From Maritimibacter sp. (GTDB lineage: Bacteria > Pseudomonadota > Alphaproteobacteria > Rhodobacterales > Rhodobacteraceae): a stretch of DNA of 11,587 bases. Positions 1 to 4,568 of this stretch are shown in pieces. The notes below the pieces were generated by a model. The model ran no database searches. It saw only the letters and a program-made list of their open reading frames with translations, and was not told the DNA's origin. Positions within the stretch are counted from its first letter, which is position 1; the number at the start of each line of letters is the position of its first letter. The stretch lies in assembly GCA_003520545.1 (NCBI GenBank), contig DOUP01000033.1:1-11587 (forward strand), read 5' to 3'. Made by a program: the position numbers and the translations under genes.

Positions 1-710
1 AAGCGCTTGTCGATGTTGATGCCCAAAAGGCCCACGGTTTCCCGGTCCGCCATGCCTGCGCGCACAACCATCCCGAAGGTGGTAAAGCGAAGGAAGGCAA
101 AAACCGCACCGATTACAATGGCCGAGAAGGCAAAGTAGACGAGGCGCCAGTAGGGATAGATGATGACGTTGGGATCAAACCCCAGCATCGTCCCGAAATC
201 AAAACTGCCCTTGAATGCATCCGGTGCCGAGGTGGGGATCGGGTTGGCACCGTAATAATGCTTGATCAGCTCTTGCATCACAATTGCCAAGCCAAAGGTC
301 ACGAGGATCTGGTCAGCGTGGGGACGTTTATAGAAGTGTTTGATCAACCCGCGTTCCATAGCATAACCGACAAACAGCATAATTGGGATGGAAAAGAGAA
401 TGGCCAATGGAACCGACCAATCAATGATCGATGCCCCCATCTCTGGTCCAAACCAGCTTTCCACATAAGGTGTCTTGACCTTCAGCGGGTTGCCAAGAAA
501 GTCGGTCTGTGTCGGATCAAGCGTCTCAAAGCTGATGCTAAACAGGCGTTGCATTGTAACAGCGCAGAAGGCGCCGATCATGAACAAGGCCCCGTGGGCA
601 AAGTTCACAACACCCAATGTGCCGAAGATGAGAGTAAGCCCAAGCGCGATCATCGCGTAGGCAGAGCCCTTGTCGAGCCCGTTCAAGGTCTGAAGAAGAA
701 TGGCGTCCAT
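1..710 (-). CDS. Branched-chain-type ABC transporter permease (LivH family), partial
   Basis: This is one of the two inner-membrane permease subunits expected in an ABC importer of the branched-chain amino acid (HAAT) class. The visible 236 codons start at ATG 710, preceded by a GGTGGGG Shine-Dalgarno-like stretch four to five bases upstream; the 3' end lies beyond the left edge of the window. The start MDAILLQTLNGLDKGSAYAM and the following LGLTLIFGTLGVVNFAHG are typical of LivH proteins. Several hydrophobic segments follow, at about residues 15-50, 97-118, 134-150 and 190-210, and a conserved-looking RAGMADRE segment at the edge fits the loop that contacts the ATPase. It lies downstream of the binding-protein gene on the same strand, so the two probably form one operon, with the LivM permease and two ATPases expected further left. 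The transported compound is not shown: amino acids, urea and amides are all handled by this class. Confidence 0.9.
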   Translation of the reverse strand, partial: MDAILLQTLNGLDKGSAYAMIALGLTLIFGTLGVVNFAHGALFMIGAFCAVTMQRLFSISFETLDPTQTDFLGNPLKVKTPYVESWFGPEMGASIIDWSVPLAILFSIPIMLFVGYAMERGLIKHFYKRPHADQILVTFGLAIVMQELIKHYYGANPIPTSAPDAFKGSFDFGTMLGFDPNVIIYPYWRLVYFAFSAIVIGAVFAFLRFTTFGMVVRAGMADRETVGLLGINIDKR

Positions 711-739
711 AGTCCCCACCATTAAGTATGATTTGAGAG

Positions 740-793
740 CCGGGCCCCATGAATGGGGCCGGTTCAGGTGTCCCGCGCACCAGGGCGCGCGGG
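740..793 (-). promoter_or_regulatory. Two intercistronic hairpins between binding protein and permease genes
   Basis: The 106-base gap between the binding-protein stop and the permease start holds two strong inverted repeats. The first in transcription order has arms 772-778 and 787-793 (CCCGCGC/GCGCGGG, 8-base loop). The second has arms 740-750 and 753-762, pairing GGCCCCAT with ATGGGGCC and adding two outer pairs past one bulged base. Neither has a U-run after it in the leftward direction, so they do not look like full terminators there. In binding-protein/permease operons such hairpins commonly protect the upstream message from 3' decay or cause partial termination, making more binding protein than permease. 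That role is inferred. Confidence 0.5.
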
Positions 794-804
794 TCGATTT
801 TTTT
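772..804 (+). terminator. Possible rightward intrinsic terminator (antisense to the importer operon)
   Basis: Read rightward, a 7-bp GC stem (772-778 with 787-793) is followed after four bases by seven T residues (798-804), the shape of a Rho-independent terminator. No rightward gene precedes it, because the permease gene is on the other strand. If it works in this direction it would stop antisense transcription entering the binding-protein gene. The T-run may be chance. Confidence 0.25.
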
Positions 805-816
805 GAAAGTTAACGC

Positions 817-2160
817 TTAGCCTGCGTTACATTGACCCAGGTTTCCACCCGCAAACATCGGGTGCTCCGGATCATAGGTCACTTGCTCTGCAGGGGTGAT
901 TTCCACCACTTCCAGAAGGTCAAATTCTGATGTTGGGTTGTCTTTACCCTTCACGACCAACACGTCTTTAAAGCACTGGTGGTCGTCGGCGCGGTAAACT
1001 GTTTTACCATTGCCCAGACCATCAAATTCAAAGCCTTCCAAAGCTTCACCAACACCACAAGGATTGTGGGTGCCAGCACGCTCACATGCATCAGCATAAA
1101 GCAGGGTCTGACAGTACACGGTGTGGGCTGCCTGCGATGGCGGGAAGCCGTATTTTGTGCCGAAGGATTTCACGAACGCAGCCGAACCTTCATCGGTCAG
1201 GGACCAATGCCAGTTGGTCGAACCGAGAATGCCTTTGATGTTTTCACCAGCACCACGTGCCATCAGGCGCGAGAACAATGGAACAACAATTTCAAAGTTA
1301 CGGCCATTGACCTGTTTTTCACGCAGACCAAACTGAACGGCGTTGGTCAGCGAGTTCACCATGTTGCCGCCGTAGTGGTTCAGAACCAGAACATCCGCGT
1401 CTGTTTGCAGAACCGGCGTGATGTAGGATGAGAAGTCGGTGGCTGACAGAGGTGTCTTCACCGCGTTCACAGTTTCCCAACCCAAAGCTTCGGTGGAGGC
1501 TTTGATGCTTTCTTCCTGTGTCCAACCCCATGTGTAGTCAGCGGTCAGGTGATAGGCTTTACGGTCGGTGCCGTAGCGCGCCGCAAGCACAGGCGCCAAA
1601 GCAGCGCCCGACATATAAGCGTTAAAGAAGTGACGGAAGCCGTTGGCTTTTTTATCTTTACCGGTGGTGTCGTTCGAGTGGGTCAGGCCCGCCATGAAGA
1701 TCACGCCAGCTTCCTGACACAGACCTTGAACAGCGATCGCAACACCCGAAGAAGAGCCGCCAGTGATCATCACTGCGCCGTCTTTTTCGATCATCGATTT
1801 GGCTGACGCGCGCGCCGCGTCTGATTTGGTTTGGGTGTCACCGGTCACATATTCGACCTTCTTACCCAAGATACCGTTCCCCTGAAGCGCCTTGGAGCTG
1901 AAGGTGTTCAGCATGCCGCCGTCGCCTTCGCCGTTCAGATGCTCAACAGCCAGCTGATAGGCGCGCAGCTCATCTGCACCCTCGTCCGCATATGGGCCGG
2001 TTTGTGGTACGTTAAAGCCAAGGGTGACGGAGCCACCGGTGGGTTCATTTGTATAAGCAGCAGCTGACGAGGCTGTGAAAATCGTCGGCAGCGCAACGCT
2101 TGCACCAGCAACAGCGCTGGTTTTGAGCAAGCCGCGACGCGTGAAATTCGAATTGGACAT
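817..2160 (-). CDS. Tat-exported substrate-binding protein of a branched-chain-type ABC importer
   Basis: A 447-aa periplasmic solute-binding protein of the Peripla_BP_6/LivJ-like class, which captures ligand for the permease encoded downstream. The N-terminus carries a twin-arginine signal: TRRGLLKTS at residues 7-15, a hydrophobic stretch, and an AAA cleavage region near residues 33-35 before YTNEP. The mature part opens with VTLGFNVPQTGPYADEG, as is usual for the family, and continues as two periplasmic-binding lobes (for example VMITGGSSSGVAIA and DVLVLNHYGG). At least five cysteines in the C-terminal third could form disulfides. The start at 2160 was chosen because GGGAGGA (2165-2171) lies five bases upstream and the Tat motif then sits at the usual distance; an in-frame ATG at 2181 would add seven residues and one at 2214 eighteen. 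The ligand cannot be read from sequence. It is divergent from the XRE regulator. Confidence 0.92.
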   Translation of the reverse strand: MSNSNFTRRGLLKTSAVAGASVALPTIFTASSAAAYTNEPTGGSVTLGFNVPQTGPYADEGADELRAYQLAVEHLNGEGDGGMLNTFSSKALQGNGILGKKVEYVTGDTQTKSDAARASAKSMIEKDGAVMITGGSSSGVAIAVQGLCQEAGVIFMAGLTHSNDTTGKDKKANGFRHFFNAYMSGAALAPVLAARYGTDRKAYHLTADYTWGWTQEESIKASTEALGWETVNAVKTPLSATDFSSYITPVLQTDADVLVLNHYGGNMVNSLTNAVQFGLREKQVNGRNFEIVVPLFSRLMARGAGENIKGILGSTNWHWSLTDEGSAAFVKSFGTKYGFPPSQAAHTVYCQTLLYADACERAGTHNPCGVGEALEGFEFDGLGNGKTVYRADDHQCFKDVLVVKGKDNPTSEFDLLEVVEITPAEQVTYDPEHPMFAGGNLGQCNAG

Positions 2161-2164
2161 GTAA

Positions 2165-2171
2165 TCCTCCC
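2165..2171 (-). promoter_or_regulatory. Ribosome binding site fixing the binding-protein start
   Basis: GGGAGGA on the minus strand sits five bases before ATG 2160 and decides that start. A second purine-rich site, GGAGGAGGTG (2193-2202, minus), lies 11 bases before the in-frame ATG at 2181, so a minor longer product is possible. Confidence 0.7.
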
Positions 2172-2213
2172 GTTTGGTCATTTTTGGGTTCGCACCTCCT
2201 CCGCGCGCACCCA

Positions 2214-2230
2214 TGTTCTTTTACAGAACA
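2214..2230. promoter_or_regulatory. Perfect palindrome TGTTCT-N5-AGAACA, candidate operator or 5' leader hairpin
   Basis: Six-base arms (2214-2219 and 2225-2230) are perfectly complementary around TTTAC. The site covers the transcription start predicted from the promoter at 2236-2265 and extends about 15 bases downstream of it, which suits a repressor site that blocks initiation. As RNA it would be a 6-bp stem at the extreme 5' end of the importer message, which can protect mRNA from decay. No specific regulator is recognised for this sequence. Confidence 0.45.
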
Positions 2231-2235
2231 CATTC

Positions 2236-2265
2236 ATCTTACGTTGGGGAATGAAAATTTCGCAA
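2236..2265 (-). promoter_or_regulatory. Probable sigma-70 promoter of the ABC importer operon
   Basis: On the minus strand TTGCGA (2265-2260; 4 of 6 to TTGACA) and TAAGAT (2241-2236; 4 of 6 to TATAAT) are separated by 18 bases. The start would fall near 2229, giving a leader of about 70 bases before ATG 2160. The surrounding 2250-2340 stretch is markedly AT-rich, as expected of a divergent promoter region. Confidence 0.4.
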
Positions 2266-2293
2266 CAAGGGCTTTTAAAATAACGATAATTTT

Positions 2294-2319
2294 GTTAATG
2301 AATGAACAGATGAATTAAC
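2294..2319. repeat. Inverted repeat GTTAAT-N14-ATTAAC in the divergent control region
   Basis: Six-base perfect arms at 2294-2299 and 2314-2319 flank a stretch with three TGAA copies. It lies 60-86 bases upstream of the XRE regulator start and could be an autoregulatory operator or part of its promoter. I could not place a convincing -35/-10 pair for the regulator gene. Functional role is inferred only from position and symmetry, and short AT-rich arms can arise by chance. Confidence 0.3.
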
Positions 2320-2379
2320 TATCTTGTAAAGTTTTTTTCTCGCAAGTGCAGAAAGCCCCTCAAATAACAAGGAAAACCC

Positions 2380-3714
2380 ATGCCCCAGTCGCGCCTGACC
2401 GGAAGCCGAATTCGCGAAAGACGCCTGTATTTAGGGGTGAAACAGGCCGCCGTTGCGCGTGGGGTTGGAATATCGGCGGCTTACCTGAATTTGATTGAGC
2501 ACAATCGCCGCAGAATCGGCGGCAAGCTTTTGAATGATTTGGCCAAGGCCTTGTCGGTTGATCCTGTACAGTTGACCGAGGGGGCTGAGGACGCGCTGGT
2601 TGGCACATTGCGGGATGCCGCCGTGCGCGTTCCTCAAGCGGGGGCAGAGACCGAAAAGGTAGAGGATTTGGCTGGGCGCTTTCCCGGATGGACAAGTTTG
2701 ATCGCTGCTCAGCACAGGCGGATTGAAGAGTTGGAATTAACGGTTGAAACCCTGACGGACCGGTTCACCCATGACCCGCAGCTTGCCGCGAGCCTACATG
2801 AGGTGATTTCCACCGTAACCGCCATTCGGTCCACCGCATCTATTCTTTCAGAAGGGCAGGACATCGACCCGGAGTGGCAGGCACGGTTTTTGCGAAACAT
2901 GCGCGAAGAAAGCCGCCGATTGTCAGATTCCGCGCAAGGGTTGGTGGATTACCTGGATACCGGGACCGATCTGGAAACCACCCCCTTGGTGCCGCAAGAA
3001 GAACTGGCGGGGTTCCTATCTGACCACAATCACCACTTTCCTGCGCTTGAAGATGGGTTTCTTGATTTAGGTGGCCAGATCGCACGATTGGTTTCCGGAT
3101 CAGAGCATTTGCAAACAGGCGAGGCGCGGATCCTCGCGAAAGCTTGGTTGGAGCGGTATGTTGAGGACGCGCTGGCCTTGCCGCTGGATGGGTTCTTACA
3201 GGAATGGCGTCGCGTTCCAGGGGATGCAGCAGCCCTTGCCGGGATGTTTCGCCAACCGCTTGATCGGGTGTTGCGTCGCGCGGCCTGTTTGCCTGGCGAA
3301 AAAGATGCTGATGGAAAATCTGTGCGTGGCCCCGGGTTGCTCATTTGCGATGGGGCAGGGGCGATCACCTATCGGCGGCCGGTGTCGGGGTTTGCTTTGC
3401 CGCGGTTTGGGGCAGGCTGCCCGCATTGGCCCATGTATCACGCATTGGCGCGCCCCGGGTCGCCGGTTTCGGGTTTGGTAGAAATGGGCGGGCGCACGCC
3501 AAAACGGTTCTTATGTCTTGCCATCGCCAGTACCTTTGGCGCGCCACGCTTTGATGTCGCGCCCTTGATCGAAGTAACCATGCTGATCCTGCCGGAAGAT
3601 GAAGCCGCACCCTTTGGGGGGCGTGCTGCCAAAGTGGGGTCCTCATGTCGGGTGTGTGCGCTTGCTGATTGCGCGGCTCGGCGTGAACCGTCGATCCTGA
3701 GCGATGCGCAGTGA
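2380..3714 (+). CDS. XRE-family regulator: HTH + histidine-kinase DHp-like segment + ScfR/PrpR-type C-terminal domain
   Basis: A 444-aa cytoplasmic transcription factor. Residues 5-65 form an XRE helix-turn-helix (GSRIRERRLYLGVKQAAVA, then ISAAYLNLIEHNRR). Residues about 205-440 resemble the short-chain fatty acyl regulator domain (ScfR/DUF2083) of PrpR and RamB: DHNHHFPALE, the FGAGCPHWP core, and a terminal C423-x2-C426-x4-C431 cluster followed by R-x-E-P-S. Related PrpR proteins sense acyl-CoA and are reported to use the cysteines for an iron-sulfur cluster (known of the family). Between these parts, residues 138-195 look like a histidine-kinase dimerisation helix pair: H140-E141, T147, I149-R150, then an EESRRL second helix, with no ATPase domain. 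I see no HExxH or other sign of the ImmA/IrrE-type domain often present in relatives. The start has AAGGAA (2369-2374) five bases upstream. It is divergent from the importer and lies 124 bases before the two-component operon, so either may be a target. Confidence 0.88.
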   Translation: MPQSRLTGSRIRERRLYLGVKQAAVARGVGISAAYLNLIEHNRRRIGGKLLNDLAKALSVDPVQLTEGAEDALVGTLRDAAVRVPQAGAETEKVEDLAGRFPGWTSLIAAQHRRIEELELTVETLTDRFTHDPQLAASLHEVISTVTAIRSTASILSEGQDIDPEWQARFLRNMREESRRLSDSAQGLVDYLDTGTDLETTPLVPQEELAGFLSDHNHHFPALEDGFLDLGGQIARLVSGSEHLQTGEARILAKAWLERYVEDALALPLDGFLQEWRRVPGDAAALAGMFRQPLDRVLRRAACLPGEKDADGKSVRGPGLLICDGAGAITYRRPVSGFALPRFGAGCPHWPMYHALARPGSPVSGLVEMGGRTPKRFLCLAIASTFGAPRFDVAPLIEVTMLILPEDEAAPFGGRAAKVGSSCRVCALADCAARREPSILSDAQ

Positions 3715-3756
3715 TGGGTGTCATGCAGGGAAGCGGATCTTAAATGATCAAGTCTT

Positions 3757-3785
3757 TTGACATGCGCCGCAGTTTTTCTCATAGT
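3757..3785 (+). promoter_or_regulatory. Sigma-70-type promoter of the two-component operon
   Basis: A perfect TTGACA (3757-3762) is followed after exactly 17 bases by CATAGT (3780-3785; 4 of 6 to TATAAT). Transcription would start near 3792, giving a leader of about 47 bases before ATG 3839. This is the best consensus promoter in the window and implies the receiver, small membrane protein and kinase genes can be transcribed apart from the XRE gene. Confidence 0.6.
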
Positions 3786-3804
3786 TGCATGGGGACCGGC
3801 GGCG

Positions 3805-3829
3805 CAGATCGCCTTCTGGGGCGGATCTG
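3805..3829 (+). promoter_or_regulatory. Leader hairpin abutting the Shine-Dalgarno site of the response regulator
   Basis: CAGATC plus GCC (3805-3813) pairs with GGC plus GATCTG (3820-3822 and 3824-3829), giving a 9-bp stem with one bulged G (3823) and a 6-base loop. The stem ends two bases before GGAGG (3831-3835). It could set spacing, protect the 5' end, or control ribosome access through a bound protein. It is visible pairing with no known family assignment. Confidence 0.4.
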
Positions 3830-3838
3830 GGGAGGAAA

Positions 3839-4279
3839 ATGGACCATATGACCGATCAGACGTCTGATCTAAAGATCGGGGGCGACCCCGAACCAACAGT
3901 GGCGGTAACTCTGCCTCGGCATGTTTTGGTGATCGAAGATGAACCCAACATCATTGAAGCAATCAGCTTTATCCTTAGCCGCGATGGTTGGGTTGTCGCC
4001 ACGCATTCAAACGGCGAAACGGCGGTGGAGGCTGTGCTGAAGCTGAGGCCAGACGCGCTGATCCTTGACGTGATGCTGCCAGGGCGGTCGGGATATGATA
4101 TCTTGCAAGATTTACGTGCGAATGAGACAACAAAGGACCTTCCGGTGCTGATGCTGACCGCGCGTGGTCAGAAAAATGACCGCGAATTGGCCGAGCGACT
4201 TGGGGTAAATAAATTCATGACCAAGCCGTTTTCCAATGCAGAAGTATTGGAAACGATGCGTGCGCTTATAGAGGCGTAA
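3839..4279 (+). CDS. Single-domain response regulator (receiver only)
   Basis: A 146-aa CheY-like receiver with no DNA-binding or enzymatic output domain. After a 26-residue N-terminal tail the receiver begins RHVLVIEDEPNI. Acidic-pocket residues E34/D35, phosphoacceptor D77 in LILDVMLPG, switch T107 in MLTARG and K129 in MTKPF are all present, so it should be phosphorylatable. The start at 3839 follows GGAGG (3831-3835) with a short three-base gap; ATG 3848 (12-base gap) is an in-frame alternative and the choice between them is open. Seven bases separate its stop from the next gene, and the kinase follows, so they probably form one operon. Without an output domain it must act by protein contact or as a phosphorelay intermediate; the neighbouring XRE protein is one candidate partner (inference). 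Confidence 0.93.
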   Translation: MDHMTDQTSDLKIGGDPEPTVAVTLPRHVLVIEDEPNIIEAISFILSRDGWVVATHSNGETAVEAVLKLRPDALILDVMLPGRSGYDILQDLRANETTKDLPVLMLTARGQKNDRELAERLGVNKFMTKPFSNAEVLETMRALIEA

Positions 4280-4286
4280 AGCAGAA

Positions 4287-4568
4287 ATGAGCCCATCTCG
4301 TGAACCTTTGTTTCTGGCGCGACAGAATTATCGACGTCGACGGATTGCAGATGCCGCACGGTTGCTGCCGTTTCTGGGGGTAATCTTGTTCATGCAGCCG
4401 TTGTTGGCGGCGGGGCAAGGGGGCAATGGTACGGCGGGTTGGCTGGTCTATGTCTTTGTGGTCTGGGTTATGTTGATTGTGGTGGCCGCGATTTTGTCGC
4501 GACGGCTCGCAAAAACAGGATCAGATGAAGTATCTCCACCGGGGTATGGCGTGGAGGACGCGCGCTGA
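4287..4568 (+). CDS. Small two-helix membrane protein coupled to the sensor kinase
   Basis: A 93-aa protein I do not recognise as a named family. It has a basic N-terminus (QNYRRRR, residues 13-19), then two hydrophobic helices at about 26-42 and 52-70 joined by a glycine-rich loop, and a short soluble tail ending in an acidic stretch. By the positive-inside rule both ends should lie in the cytoplasm. No clear Shine-Dalgarno site precedes ATG 4287, which is seven bases after the receiver stop, so translation may depend on coupling. Its TGA shares one base with the kinase ATG (TGATG), so kinase translation is probably coupled to it. The position recalls CbrX, a small gene upstream of cbrA in Pseudomonas, and the small subunits of some sodium/solute symporters; neither homology is shown here. 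It may assist insertion or sensing of the kinase's symporter domain. Confidence 0.75.
   Translation: MSPSREPLFLARQNYRRRRIADAARLLPFLGVILFMQPLLAAGQGGNGTAGWLVYVFVVWVMLIVVAAILSRRLAKTGSDEVSPPGYGVEDAR

Noticed and set aside
258..725. 155-codon open frame on the plus strand
   Set aside because: It lies antisense to the clearly recognisable LivH permease gene, has no ribosome site, and encodes no recognisable protein.
2339..2346. Second TTGCGA-type element (minus strand) resembling the -35 region at 2260-2265, considered as a repeated ScfR/PrpR operator
   Set aside because: Only six to eight bases are shared and the match to the TTTGCAAA-like sites known for PrpR/RamB relatives is imperfect, so it is too weak to call.
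3742..3762. TCAA/TTGA inverted arrangement near the two-component promoter, considered as an FNR box
   Set aside because: The half-sites face the wrong way (TCAA before TTGA) and the spacing does not fit TTGAT-N4-ATCAA.
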